A stretch of DNA of 64,000 nt from Diploptera punctata (lineage: Eukaryota; Arthropoda; Insecta; Blattodea; Blaberidae), in the NCBI GenBank assembly GCA_030220185.1, contig JASPKZ010008350.1:1646501-1710500 (forward strand), read 5' to 3'. The notes under the pieces are model-generated. The model saw only the letters and a program-made list of their open reading frames with translations. It ran no database searches and was not told the origin of the DNA. Position 1 is the stretch's first letter. The number at the start of each line of letters is the position of its first letter. Positions 34,653 through 46,677 of the stretch are shown here, piece after piece. The translations under genes were made by a program, and so were the position numbers.

Positions 34653-34929
34653 TTTAAAAAGTTCATCTGACAAAGTTCTACCACATTAAAAATATATTTG
34701 CTTCCACCCTGTTTATTGTACCTAAAACGAGATATCTTTTGACACCATGAGTGTGAAATTTAATTCATTTTAAAATGTAAATATAATTTATATATATATA
34801 TATGTAAGTTAATTAGTATCAGATAACATTATGAAGACAGATATTGGAGAAATCTTATTGAAAATTACTCAAATTCTAGGAAGTCAAACATCTAGATATA
34901 AATTAAGCTAATAGTTAGTAATAGACCTA

Positions 34930-35049
<120 letters not shown>

Positions 35050-36259
35050 GTCATATGTTTTGTGTTTACGTCATCACCGATACAGATTATTCATAATGAA
35101 TAATTGAGAAACTGAATTTCAAAACGTCTCTTGTCCACCTTGTACCAATATGGATATTTTGTATATCTGCATTCTTCTTAGATGGATTACCCTATGTATA
35201 AATGTTACAATTTGCGTTAAAAATTACTATTGCAATTAAACTGACTTTGTTTACAGAAAAATACCGATTTTAGATTACTGTCCACAAATTTATGAAAATG
35301 TACATTTGAACCTCAATAATTGGATTAACTAACGAATTCTAAGAAGGCATATATAATATATTTAATTTTGATATTGTCCTTAAACACTTCTGAAAATGTA
35401 TTAACACTCTCTAATAAATAATTTAATACTATGTACTATTTTCAATAGTGATTTTTAGTGTTATAACCTAACCTGCTCATTAATTAAACGAAAATCCGTA
35501 TAACTGTTGATGATGCAATCTTCATTTCAGATAAACTTTATTCCACCTCATCCCTCTCTTCAGTCACAATGATTTAAAAATGAAATAATGTTGACACGTT
35601 CTTTTCATTATATACTAAGGTTTTTTTCTGTATCTCTTAAATTCCTCCCCTTTTCTCTGTCACTAAATCCCACACCCTCCCCTCAAAACCATCACTCCAA
35701 GAGATTTTGTAATAGCAGGACATCTGCAGAACAACATTCGGACTAAAATATCCTGATATTTAGTGCTTGCTCTCCCGTATAGATGGCATAGAAGTAACTT
35801 ACAAAAAAAGTCGCTAGATGTCTCTTAGCAGTCTTTCTCTTTGCTTAATAACGATTATGTTGATTGTAAACATGATTAATTTACTCGTATTATTATCAAA
35901 ACATGAATTAATACGTGCCGTGCACTGATCGCTGAGTATCGTTACTTAAGTAAAGAGTAAAATAGACATTCCTTGAAACGGCGATAGCAAAAACAAAATA
36001 AAACTTTGCTCTTAAATTTTGGGTGCCTTTTTTAAAACAGGGAAAGTGCGATTCTGTTTTTTTATACTTTCTGTACTTCAAAATTCATCACAACCGACTT
36101 TAAGGCGACTGATTCTTTTTCTGAGTAAAATTCCTTTAAGTTACATGAGTTAAGATCTTTATCCGACATGATTGGCTTAATAAATGAATACACTTTTTTA
36201 ATTACTGAAACCAGAAGACTCTAAATATTTATCATCTAAAATAAATAAATAAATATATA
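35050..36259. other. AT-rich spacer, nothing recognised
   Basis: No gene or shared repeat could be supported. Confidence 0.4.
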
Positions 36260-37125
36260 TATGGCTCAATGTCAAAAAATTAAATGTAACATTGTGGAGG
36301 CATGGGAGTACCAGTCCAAGGTGGCACAGTACATTCATTATTATTTGCAGACGATCAAGTGTTGATAGCTCAGAGTCGTGAGGATGTGAAATACATGATG
36401 AGAAAACTTCTAAATGCTTTTGAAATATGAGTATTAAGAGTAAACATGGAAAAAACTGAATATCTTGTAGTAGGAGGAAGTGGACGAGATATATCCCTAT
36501 CCCAAGGAATTATTAGAGCTGTTAAAAAAAATTAATATTTGGGATCACTTATTGATGAATCAGGGAGTTGTAAAGCTGAAGTAGATAGCAGGTTAGTACA
36601 AGCACGAAGAGCCATAAAAATGTTGAATGGAGTACTGTGGCGTAGGACCATGTCAAACCACACGAAGAAGAGGATTTTGAAGTCTGTTGTGGAAAGCATA
36701 ATGACTTATGGTGCTGAGGGATGGACTTTGGCAGAGGGATAAAAAACTAAGATCTTGGCAGTGGAGATGGATGGAATAAGACGCAGTGCCAGGGTGTCCA
36801 GGTTGGAAAGAACAAGAAAAATGAAGAAGTGAGGCAGATGATGGATATGGAGGAGACAGTGGTGGAAAGGATCGAAAGACGAGCTCTTCAGTGGTATGGC
36901 CATGTCAGGAGAATGGAGGATGATAGGTGGTCCAAAACTCTTTTGGAATGGTCACCTTCTGGTAGAAGGAAACGGGGCAGGCCAAGAACAACTTGGAGAG
37001 GAGATATCCATAGATTGATGAACGACCGAGGTCTGGAGGAGGATGAATGGCGTGATCGGCAAGAATGGCGAATGGGAATACAGGGTAACCGCTGAAAAGT
37101 GGAGAAACCCTCAAAAGTAAAAGTA
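36260..37125 (+). pseudogene. LINE remnant, RT catalytic box to 3' end
   Basis: Readable in order: VQGGTVHSLLFADDQVLIAQ (36318-36375, FADD catalytic box intact), VNMEKTEYLVVGG, and YLGSLIDESG..KAEVDSRL (36539-36742, ending MTYGAEGWTL). Then MRQMMDMEETVVERIE with WYGHVRRMEDDRW and GRRKRGRPRTTW (36829-37095). The 3' UTR reads gtaaccgctgaaaagtgg and aaaccctcaaaagtaa. The frame changes at about 36440, 36530 and 36745. The 3' end is shared with the SINE-3 copy at 54497. Confidence 0.87.
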
Positions 37126-37979
37126 AGTACTGTGGTCCGTTTCCGAAGACGTACACCCATCCAAGGTTTAGTTCTTATGAGTTAAACATCATCAGGGGCC
37201 GAACTTGAATCCAAGACGCGGAAAACCCAAGAAAACGTTCTTATTCATACTTATATCCGCGAAAATCTGCAATACACCATTCTTCAATGAATTTCTTCCT
37301 TCATAATAATAGGTGGATTTAGTCGTTCCAAGAAAAATCGACTAGTAAATTATTTATAATAATATTTAAAAATACGAAATATCACAACTCAATCATTACA
37401 TATATAAACTTTATCCCCAAAGAGAAATTTATTAATAGGCTTAATTACACACGAACCTGGCTGGAATCTTAATTCATGGGATATTGGCTGACCTAGAATG
37501 CGCTCTTGAAGGTTATACTCTATACCTACTCAGTAGTTGACTTGGTGACATAACGTTAAAACGACATTTTCAAGCAAATATTTCGCCCTCATGTGTGTTA
37601 AGTCTGCGTTTGCAACGAAGTTCACTTGTTTTAACCCGTGGTAATAAACCGTTGGGGGCTGTTTTCTGCCATAACATACGTACAAACATCATGCACAATT
37701 ATATCTACAGTAGTAAACTTTGTGGTTTACTGTTTTCTTTATTGTTAGATAATAATTCATAACACTGCTTAGAATGTTAAACGTCGAAGCCAAAGTGAAA
37801 AGCCCTGCGACCTGCTATTAAAATAACAGGTGGTGAGCATTTCTTCGGCCCACTGTTGAGTGAGCCCCGGGTTCCAAGACAGAGCCCATTTGCCCCGGCA
37901 AGTTGAGTAAATAGTATTGAAAATATTTTTAAATTTAATTTTCAATTAGATCTTTATAGAAAGTAAGATATAATGGTAA
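37126..37979. other. spacer, nothing recognised
   Basis: No gene supported. A short hairpin (acctgctattaaaataacaggt) sits near 37810. Confidence 0.4.
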
Positions 37980-38243
37980 CAGTTATGTCTCGTATACTGC
38001 GGTGGACAGGACATGTGGCACGAATGGGGAATGAAAGACGTGCATGGACGCTTCTTTAGGAAAACTAGAGGGAAAACTCCCAGTTAGTAGACCAAGAATG
38101 AGGTGGGAGAAAAACATTAACTATGATTTGAGGGAAGTAGATTATACAGGGGATGATTGGAAAACATTAGCTCAAGATAGGGATGTATGGAGAGTTTATG
38201 TCCGCGAGCCCATGAACTTACGGGTTCGATAGTGCCAATGAGT
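37980..38243 (+). repeat. LINE-A 3' end
   Basis: Runs from gtctcgtatactgcggtgg to ttcgatagtgccaatgagtta. The encoded C-terminus is readable (GHVARMGNERRAW, then INYDLREVDYTGDDWKTLAQ, then WRVYVREPMNLRVR) with one frameshift. Confidence 0.9.
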
Positions 38244-38364
38244 TATTAGGCTGCAGTTGCTCCCATTAGTTTTCGGTCTGAATTTAATAGTGGGTCTACC
38301 TAAGTTATTAGGCTGCAGTTGCTCCCATTAGTTTTCGGTCTGAATTTAATAGTGGGTCTACCTA
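38241..38364. repeat. 62-bp perfect tandem duplication
   Basis: The unit starting agttattaggctgcagttgc occurs twice head to tail (38241-38302 and 38303-38364), identical as far as I can read. It starts exactly at the LINE-A 3' terminus. Confidence 0.93.
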
Positions 38365-38375
38365 AGTTATTGTTC

Positions 38376-38412
38376 TTTCCCATGTCTACTTCATCAAAGT
38401 AGACATGGGAAA
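38376..38412. other. perfect 16-bp stem hairpin
   Basis: tttcccatgtctactt, a 5-nt loop and aagtagacatgggaaa form a perfect hairpin immediately after the tandem duplication. Confidence 0.9.
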
Positions 38413-38483
38413 TAGTAATAACTTACATAGGATTACGATTAAGTAATGAATTATCAATTTTTTATAAAGAGACGTTAATATAT

Positions 38484-38841
38484 GTCATAAAATAAAATAA
38501 GTTAAAATATACCTTCTTAGATAAGATCCGTCGTCCTCAGCTTATAAAATATGTATTCTTTATGCCTGTAGGCCTTTCAGAACATCCGTTCCATCTTCAG
38601 CAGGTCCTTCTTCGCTACAGTATCTATTATAATGGTTGATCCCAATGTGGTGAGTCACGACAACACCACATTAGGACAAGCAGAATCAACCATCATAATA
38701 GATATTGTAGCGAAGAAGGACCTGCTGAAGATGGAACGGATGTTCTGAAAGGCCTACAGGCATAAAGAATACATATTTTATAAGTTGAGGACGACGGATC
38801 TTATCTAAGAAGGTATATTTTAACTTATTTTATTTTATGAC
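38484..38841. mobile_element. foldback with two 157-bp near-perfect arms
   Basis: The left arm 38484-38640 and right arm 38685-38841 are inverted copies of equal length with about three mismatches. The 44-nt spacer contains its own stem (aatgtggtg with caccacatt). No coding capacity. Either a young foldback transposon or a long-hairpin RNA source. Confidence 0.92.
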
Positions 38842-38984
38842 TCTTCACCTCAACGATTTTAACAATGAATTATATTTGTATTGATTAATATATGTTTTAT
38901 ATTAACAGACCTGTTACAGAATATTATTTAATTTTTAATGTTTACATATATCAAATATCTAAATTTTTAAGAATTTTAGGGTTA

Positions 38985-39420
38985 ATAAATTCTACATTCA
39001 AGCCACAGTTAGTCCAAAAACATTAAAGACTAAAAGTGTATAAAACACTGGCTCTTCCAACTCTTTTGTATGGTAGCGAAGGATGGACGTTGAAACAGAA
39101 GGATATACAGAGACTCAGATCTGCTGAAATGAGATACCTTCGGAGGACTACAGGATACACACTACTAGATCACAAAAAAAGAAGACATCTTAGACGAATT
39201 ACACATGGAACCTTTAGAAAACAAAATTTCTGATTATAAGTCAAGATGGATGCAACATGTTTATCGAATGGAAGATCACAGGATACCCAAACAAATGTTA
39301 AGATATAAACCTACAGGAAGAAGAAGACCAGGACGTTCACTCAAAAGACTTCTGGATGGTGTTTCTCTTGAGGTCGAAATAGGTAAAAAAATTACCTAAA
39401 TTTGTGAATGTCTTATGATG
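38985..39420 (+). pseudogene. LINE C-terminal remnant
   Basis: Readable: YKTLALPTLLYGSEGWTLKQ and EMRYLRRTTGYTLLDHK (39036-39180), then WMQHVYRMEDHRIPKQMLR and PTGRRRPGRSLKRL (39205-39370), followed by a GATG-rich end. One frameshift near 39185. This is the same general family as the minus-strand element at 26855 (RRTAGYTRWD against RRTTGYTLLD). Confidence 0.85.
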
Positions 39421-40106
39421 ATGATGATGGTGATGATAATGATGCATACATCAATACAGTAGATCTGCATATTCATTTTATATTATCCAACATACGATTT
39501 TTTTTCGATTTATTGTACATATTTCTTAATGTATATATAATTGTACAGTGAAATTGTATATATTTTTATTCCAATTCCACATTACAAAAGAGTGTAAAAC
39601 ATTTAGGTAATAAGGAAGGCTGCTTTAATGAAAGAAACCGTATATAAGTTGTATTTGTACGAGATTATTAGATATGAAGTAGATACTATTTTGTGCCTTT
39701 TAATAGCATAGAAGAACCATATAAAAATATTCACTAAACGTGCTTAAATTCAAGCTATAAGCACAGAGAATGTGTCTTTAGCTTATTAAGATCTGGGTTT
39801 TTAGGTGATTGCAAAAACTATTATACTGCCGTCCATTACATGTTGTAATTTGGATTTGAAAATAATGTTCATGAAATAAACTTTCACACATATATTGTGC
39901 TATGAAAAACTTAGGGGACTGTCAGCCGTGAAAATTGAGGAAGATATAATCCCAAAATAATATTTACGATATATTATAAAGCACCCTCCTGTATTCATAG
40001 TTAAATGTTAGTTCTAATTAACAATGTGTTGATATAATCTAAACATTAAGTTGTAAAACCTTCTACGATCTACTTGTTTGTTTTAAATTAGTATTATCTT
40101 CATATT
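39421..40106. other. AT-rich spacer, nothing recognised
   Basis: No supported feature. Confidence 0.4.
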
Positions 40107-40525
40107 GTCCATCGCTGTGGTCTCCGTATAGCGTCGCTTCTCATACGTAGAGGAACCGGATTCAATCTCCCCGATGGGGACAAGTTTTCTGGGTGATTTT
40201 TTGGAGGTTTTTCCCCATCGGTGAGACAAATGTCAGGAAACGTAAAGGTCCAAACGGTCCCCTAAAATCATCTGGTCATCATAATCATCATTATCATATT
40301 CGGCAAGTTTAATATGAATGTGTGTGTGTGTGTGAATGTCGTAATGTTGCGTCATCTCAGAGGTAGTCCTGGCATTGAACTCATCATACATTCGGGGAGG
40401 CCCTCCATGTTCTTGTGTGGTCAAAAGATATGCGTGTCATCCAAATTTAAAATCCTTTTCCCGATAGGTAGTGCCACTGTAAGGCCCGGATGGCGTATAA
40501 AAATTATCAATATGGCGAGAGGTTA
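40107..40525 (+). mobile_element. SINE-1 with tail C
   Basis: The head begins gtccatcgctgtggtctccg, with a degenerate B box near 40158. The core contains gagacaaatgtcaggaaacg. Tail C starts near 40300 and includes ggccctccatgttcttgtgtgg, then ttcccgatag and ggcccggatggcgt. It ends next to an FB1 copy. Confidence 0.85.
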
Positions 40526-41114
40526 TCATGAGTAATGCCACGAGTGATTTCCAATTTATCTAGAGAATTTGGAAATCAAGAGTGGCATTTGTTAGGACTA
40601 TTTAACGAATAAAATTAAGCTCTTTACTAAAAAATAATTATTTGAATATAGTTACCGGCGTTTTAAAATATTTATATAGTTAATGTAAACGGCGATGTTT
40701 GAAAACAAATTAGAAATGTGAGGTTATGTATATTCACTGCAACTCGATCATATTATTTATTGCCAAATAGGATCAATATTGAAAGAATGCACTCTAGTAG
40801 AGAAATAATGAAACACATCAAACTATTATAATCAACATTATAGGTACATCATTTATATTTTGTATAAACAACTCAGTAAAACCACTGAACCTATTCATTA
40901 TTTGCTATATTGAATGTATTTGTTGGAGAAAAATAATGGTCTAACCTGTTCAGAATATTAAAAAAGGAGGAGCTTTCTTTATCACAAAAGCAGGAGCTGA
41001 TAAAGAAAAATCGATAAAGAACGAGGAGAAACACGACTGTCATTGGTTGTAAAACAACATTCATTGAAACGTGATTGGTCATTGACTAGCATTTGTGGCA
41101 TGAGTTAAATAGTC
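40526..41114 (+). mobile_element. FB1 repeat, short form
   Basis: The left hairpin is reduced, lacking the internal cacgactcacgaagtg segment. The right end gcatgagttaaatagtc is intact. Internally it is similar to the copies at 8591 and 29651. Confidence 0.85.
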
Positions 41115-41289
41115 AATAGTATGGAATGGAATCTTCAGATTTTTCATTCAATTATTAAGGCTGCAAAAGTTTGTCGACATACAATTAAATTTATGTTATT
41201 AAAAAACAGATGTAATTATTATGACTGTTTACTATTCTTTATCAAGTATTTCTTAATAAATTATGCTTATCGACCGCCTGCTGATATAT

Positions 41290-41610
41290 TTAAATTAAAC
41301 CAATTCACTGGCACGGTCAAACCCAGAATTTTCTGTTCGCGTGGACATAAGCTCGCCATAAATCAACTACAACCAATCATTCCCTGTGTAATTCACCTCT
41401 CTCAAAGCATGGTTAATATAATTCTCCCAATCTTATTCTGGGCCTAAATACAGAGCACCTTACCTCTGGCTTTCCTACATGAAGTTTCCATGTCCCTCTT
41501 TCATTTCTTATTCATGGAATATGTTCTATCCGTCGCAGTACACGAGTCTTAATTGTTCCTATTACAACCGGTTTCCAATATGATTATGTAGCTTTATCCA
41601 ATCTTACATT
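41290..41610 (-). repeat. LINE-A 3' end, diverged
   Basis: Minus-strand LINE-A terminus (agtgaattgg end, decayed WKLHVGKPE and RRIEHIP blocks). The 108-codon plus-strand frame across this area is an antisense artefact. Confidence 0.7.
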
Positions 41611-41644
41611 CCTAAGTATTGATTAATAGTATATTACGATACGA

Positions 41645-41745
41645 TGTTGGGAAATGGTTTTTACAGAATTGAGGAAAATGTTTAAAAACCGAGCGATAGC
41701 GAGGTTTTTAATTTCCGAGATTCTGTAAAACATTTCACAAACGTG
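41645..41745. mobile_element. small palindromic element (MITE-like)
   Basis: gaaatggtttttacagaat (41651-41669) pairs imperfectly with attctgtaaaacatttc (41720-41736), and inside them aaaaacc..ggttttt (41684-41709) forms a second stem. No coding. The total boundary is uncertain. Confidence 0.65.
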
Positions 41746-42302
41746 CGTTGTACATTATTTTTTGGGCGATGGTATTGTCAAAATAATAGATAATAGTAAA
41801 ATAATAACATCTTTGTTGGAAATATTTGCGTTAATTACAAACAATTGACTAGCGTTAACAGTGTTGGCAATGTTTATTAGTTGAAACAACAGGAGGCCTT
41901 GAGAATAATTATTGATAACATGGCCGCAAGTACGTATTTATTGTTTTATATTGTTTCAAATGAAGTTCAGTTCATTTAAAATGCAGTGATTTGTTTCGTA
42001 TAATGTATATTAACACTACCTTTTCGATATTTACTGTATATACATTGTACGTAGTATACATAGAGGGCAGTGTTTTTACTTCCCGCACTGGGTGTAAATG
42101 TAATAATACAGTATAGGTGTTTAGGTTGGCAACCCCGAAATGTAGGAAGTTCAACTTTCAATAACGGTCGCCATTGCTGTAAGTACGACAAAACGCACTA
42201 TCGCGCAAAAAAATTGCTTTAAATAATATATACTATGGAGACCAGTGTATGTCTTTAGTTTAATTAAATTATTTATTTTATTCTTCTGGAAAATGCAATA
42301 TA

Positions 42303-42304
<2 letters not shown>

Positions 42305-42353
<49 letters not shown>
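42305..42353. repeat. (ATT)n microsatellite
   Basis: About 16 ATT units; the last unit plus cag may be part of the SINE-2 target duplication. Confidence 0.95.
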
Positions 42354-42356
<3 letters not shown>

Positions 42357-42665
42357 AAAGGGGGCACGCCGTAGCGTAGTGGTTAAGGCACTGAGCTACA
42401 AGCCGGAGGGTCGAGGGTTGAAGTCCCGTTGGGGTCAGGATTTTTAAACTGACTCAAACCCTCTGGCGGCACCATGGCCCTGGGGTCGACTCAGCCTCTA
42501 ACTGAAATGAGCACCAGACGCTTGTTCTGGGGGTAAAGGCGGCCGTCACGCAGTGCTGACAACCCGGCTGACATCAAGTGACGATTGTCTAGAAAAAGTA
42601 GGAACCTTAACGTCCTACTACCCCAAGGGCCTCCGGGCCTGTTGTGGGATCACTTTACTTTTACT
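42357..42665 (+). mobile_element. SINE-2, full length
   Basis: The head gggcacgccgtagcgtagtgg has its A box and the B box GGTTGAAGTCC, followed by gtcgactcagcctctaactg. The 3' end reads ctgttgtgggatcacttta. A tattattcag repeat flanks both sides, a plausible target duplication within an (ATT)n context. Confidence 0.9.
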
Positions 42666-42779
42666 TCACTTTATTATTCAGAAAATACTATTTAAGATTT
42701 TCTTGAAATTAAGACTGAGATTTAAAACATTAAAACAGGCGTACAGTTTCCGGTCAAAAATACATCTTAGAAAGAGAGA

Positions 42780-43196
42780 AACATTCGGCACCACACTATT
42801 CGAAACATGATGGCAGAAGCCTTGCGAGATTTTGGATACACAGTTTATGAGGACGTTCATGGTGTGGCTACTAATGGGAGTTACAGACGAATAGATACTA
42901 TTGCATTGAGACCATCTTCTAAAATTTGTATGATATTAGATCCCACAATTCGTTTTGAGACTCATAGTGGCCAACCTGAGGAAGTTGACTGTGAAAAGAA
43001 AGCCATACATGAACCAACAATTCACTATTACAAAGATAAATACCAACTAGATAGTATAACTGTCACAGGATTGATGATCGGGGCAAGATGTACTATACCA
43101 GGATTCGTAGCCAAATTTTGGAATCCTTACATTTGGACAGGGTGTAACTTTCTAAAATTGCCATCGCTGCCATTAGAGGATCAATTTCAATTTTAA
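42780..43196 (+). pseudogene. orphan LINE C-terminal endonuclease-like domain
   Basis: The open frame (130 codons from the ATG at 42807) also reads upstream as RHHTIRN, so the ATG is not a natural start. The sequence MMAEALRDFGYTVYEDV, then RRIDTIALR..KICMILDPTIRFE and EKKAI..PTIHYYKDKY, ends with GLMIGARCTIPGF. The spaced R-x-D, D-P-T-I-R-F-E and Lys look like a restriction-like (PD-(D/E)xK) endonuclease domain, as found at the C-terminus of R2/R4-type LINE polyproteins. The long intact frame without an RT upstream is notable. Upstream 42670-42779 has no readable RT. Alternatively it is simply a 5'-truncated recent insertion. Confidence 0.7.
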
Positions 43197-43359
43197 AAAA
43201 CCATATTTTCAAAATTTCTACTTTATAGTATGTATACTTCAATTAAACCTACAATTTTAATTTTTTAAATGTATTTACAAAATGCATTTCATCAATTCCT
43301 GAAGTTAATTGTCTGTATCACTTTGTCCTCTAATGAGGAAAGTTATATATAATAAATAA

Positions 43360-43362
<3 letters not shown>

Positions 43363-43401
<39 letters not shown>
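43363..43401. repeat. (TA)n microsatellite
   Basis: TA run preceded by an A-rich aataaataaataa stretch, possibly the 3' tail of the insertion that brought the LINE domain. Confidence 0.93.
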
Positions 43402-43404
<3 letters not shown>

Positions 43405-44469
43405 TACCTTATATGCTATTCTGTTAACGATTCCAAGAAACAAACTTTGTAATCTATTCACAAAGAAAAAATTATTATCCCTCTATAAATAACAATTTTC
43501 GTACGAAAAAGGAAAATTAAGACCTAAATTATTGAAAAACGTTTAGTAGGCTACATATTTTATTAACTTTTCCAAAATACTATCACAGAAATTTAGGAAT
43601 TCATTTTTAAAATAAATTTTGAATATTTTCTGGCATAGAATTGCCGAGAAATTATTGGATGAAGTGCGGAATAAAAAAAATGTCGAATTTATAAGGAATC
43701 ATAAGTGTATTGTTCTCAAGTTTGCCTGTAACATGCTCTTCGTGTATAAATAATGTTAAGTTTGAGATAAAACCTGAGAAAAAACAGGCCGATTTCATAT
43801 GGAATGTCACATATATAGATTACAATATTTTCAAATTAGGACTACAGCTTTATCTCTTAGTTCTATTGGGATTGGTGTAATGGGCATTACGAAGTTTTTT
43901 CTACTTTGTTCTCAAAGCAATGGTCGTGTCTCTGATGTCCAATGTTTGGTTGTGAGAATCTCTCCCTCGTGCGATCAGTCACTTTACCACGAGCATCGCT
44001 CAATTGTCAAAGCCCCCCAGGTCAACAGAAGTCCCATACGCACAGATGTGCTACTCTAGTCTCTATTCAAGAAGATACACATGTTAAATTAAATAACAAC
44101 TGAAGATTTTAGATTTATAGATAAGGAAATAAAATTAACATTGATGCAAAGTAACCTGTATTCGTTAACCTTAATCCTCTATAATTCTTACATGTTTTAT
44201 CCCTTTTCTTAAATATTAGTTTACTGAAGCAGGTTACCAAGAAGTCGGGATTCTTGAAGTTTGCACAATAAACCACCATATTTTATTAACCCCATATTGA
44301 TATTATATAATCCAGTAACTTTTCTGTTCTTAACAAATTGTGCAGCTGATTATAATAAAGTGTCTCTTGGAAGCATTACATTCGTAGGATAGATGGTGAC
44401 AGGGCTACTGCATCAGAGCATTCAAACATGCTCCTCTGCGTATTTGCCCCTATAGATAGTGCTACGAAT
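43402..44469. other. spacer, nothing recognised
   Basis: An 86-codon frame at 43799-44059 has no recognisable family and is likely chance. Confidence 0.4.
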
Positions 44470-44660
44470 TCTTCCTCCGCTCTTCAAGCCTTACAGAAGT
44501 GGAATGAACATATAGACAGAATAAATGAGGAACGATATACACTACTAGCAAGGAACTATCATATAAGAGGATGACTAGAAAACGATGGGCTGACGTCTTG
44601 TGAAGCCAAAACCGGTATTGCCCTAGTCTTGAAGTAAAGATGATGAGGATGAAACGTAAT
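44470..44660 (+). pseudogene. LINE extreme C-terminus, weak
   Basis: Conceptual reading KWNEHIDRINEERY, then RKRWADVL and a stop, followed by a GATGATGAGGATG-type end. This matches the layout of the terminal block in other LINEs. Upstream sequence is too decayed to read. Confidence 0.5.
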
Positions 44661-45198
44661 AAATACTAAAATATTCATTTGATTAATAATAATCGAATAG
44701 CTTGCCAGAAAAATATTGTAACCTTCATTTTTTCTCAAGTTGAATTTTATACGAAAAAAGTTTTTTACTGGCATGTCAGATCTTTTTCCATGTTAAAATC
44801 AACTCTATAAAGAAAGAGGATTATAGCCTTGTTTAAGATACTCTAACTAAAAAAATGGAGATAAACAAATGCAACAATTATTATTTACTAACATTTAATA
44901 ATGATAACAACCATTTCACTTTTTAGATAGAGCATCTTGAGAGTAGACTAGTGACTGATATAGAATTTTTTTAATATTCCACTTATAATTGAGTTAAATG
45001 CATTTCGAACCTCTGTTTACTATTATATAGTGTCATTTTGCTAGATTACAGTAGGCCCCTATAGTTTTCTTTTATTACACATAGACACAAGCAATTTTGA
45101 ATGTCAATTATCATTCTTTTATTTAAGCACTAAAAATACCTTATTGTCATTTTATTGAGTAGTTAAGATAAAGTTTTTCCTATTGAGTGCATTATAAA
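44661..45198. other. spacer, nothing recognised
   Basis: No supported feature. Confidence 0.4.
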
Positions 45199-45903
45199 GA
45201 CTATTTAACTCATGCCCCAAATGGGAGTAATGACCATCACGTTCAATGATTCCGTGTTTTACAACCAATCAGAGTCGTGTTTCACGAACTATTTCTCAAT
45301 GTTAGGATTATCATATATTAAACAAAGCTCCTCCTTTTTAATATTTGAAAGGTCGACCGTTATTTGCAGTGACTGAGCCTATAACAATACGGCTACCAGA
45401 TTGTATATAATAGTGCTTACATGTCAACATTTGTAGCCATTTGATTATATCGCCACAAAAAAAATAGAAACCACTTGTTTGCCACTTTATAAATGTATTT
45501 TTTCCAGGTAATAATCGAGAAAAATATAATTGTCATATTTACATCATCGACATCAAAAATGAATTAATATACAGATTTTTCTCCACTAGAGAGCATTCTT
45601 ACAATATTGCGTTCCTTGGCAATAAATAGTATGATCTGGGTGCAGTGATAAACAAAAGAAGCAGTAGAAGCGTAACTATCGTTTTTCATTTTTTTCAAAC
45701 ATTGCCGTTTACATTAAATATATAAATATTTAAAATAACTATAGTTAACTAATGATTTGTGAGTAAACAGCTTAATTTTATTCGTTAATAGTCCTAACAA
45801 TATGCCACTCTTGATTTCCAAAGTTTCTAGATAAATTCACTCCTCACTTCGTGAGTCGTGAATTTATGGATAATTTGGAAATCACTCGTGGCATTACTTA
45901 TGA
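45199..45903 (-). mobile_element. FB1 repeat, long form, uninterrupted
   Basis: Minus-strand copy with gactatttaactcatgccc at 45199 and the full hairpin at 45800-45895. It contains the internal segment missing from the short forms, with no SINE inside. Confidence 0.85.
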
Positions 45904-46612
45904 AATTCACTTTCAAATTTATAAAATCCTGTTTATTTTGAAATATTCTCCTATTGAGGGACTGCCTGGAAGATAAAAAGCAGGAAAAAATATAATGTAT
46001 GCTAGAAATGAAATATTGAAAAGAAACAAAATATTTGTAGATATTTATCAATTTATTATAAATAAAAAAGCTTAGTTAATTATTTTATTATAGATGATTC
46101 TTTAAGATGGCGATTGAACCTTTATTGACAAAATTACAATTAAAATATAAAATTATAAAATTGTTACTTGGTAGGTCTGTCTCCTCAACTTTGTAAAGTA
46201 CTAATTCTCTATAGACCTTTTGGGACTAGTCCCATCATCAGCTGAAGGAGCAGGTGATAAGTCCATATCTACTGATTCTGAAAGTAATGCAGTATCGCTT
46301 TCAGGATCAGTAGATTTGAGAGTCCCGAAAGTTGATATTATAATTTTAATTTTGTGACTAATACCTCAACGAAATTTTATCATGGATTTTATTAATGTTG
46401 AAACTTTACTGACTGTAACCTGTATTACAGATACCGTAGTTCTGAAGAACACGAGTCGTTAATATAGAATTGGACACATATCATCGAATATTAATCCGAT
46501 TACCCTTTAGGCTATGTCTTCCAGATCATGTAATGTAGATTTATAATAATACTCTAGGTACTCACCTTTTGTTTTAATTCCGTCGGAAGTGATAATCTTT
46601 ATTGTATTCTTA
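45904..46612. other. spacer, nothing firmly recognised
   Basis: A short palindrome gggactagtccc sits near 46223. No gene. Confidence 0.35.
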
Positions 46613-46616
46613 TATA

Positions 46617-46667
<51 letters not shown>

Positions 46668-46675
46668 TATATATA
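46613..46675. repeat. (TA)n microsatellite
   Basis: TA-dominated run with three interruptions, bordering a foldback element. Confidence 0.95.
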
Positions 46676-46677
46676 TT

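Noticed and set aside
36888..37160. Two overlapping minus-strand frames of 83-90 codons
   Set aside because: Antisense of the LINE C-terminal block, which reads convincingly on the plus strand.
41121..41447. 108-codon plus-strand frame
   Set aside because: Overlaps a minus-strand LINE-A 3' end and has no sense-strand meaning.
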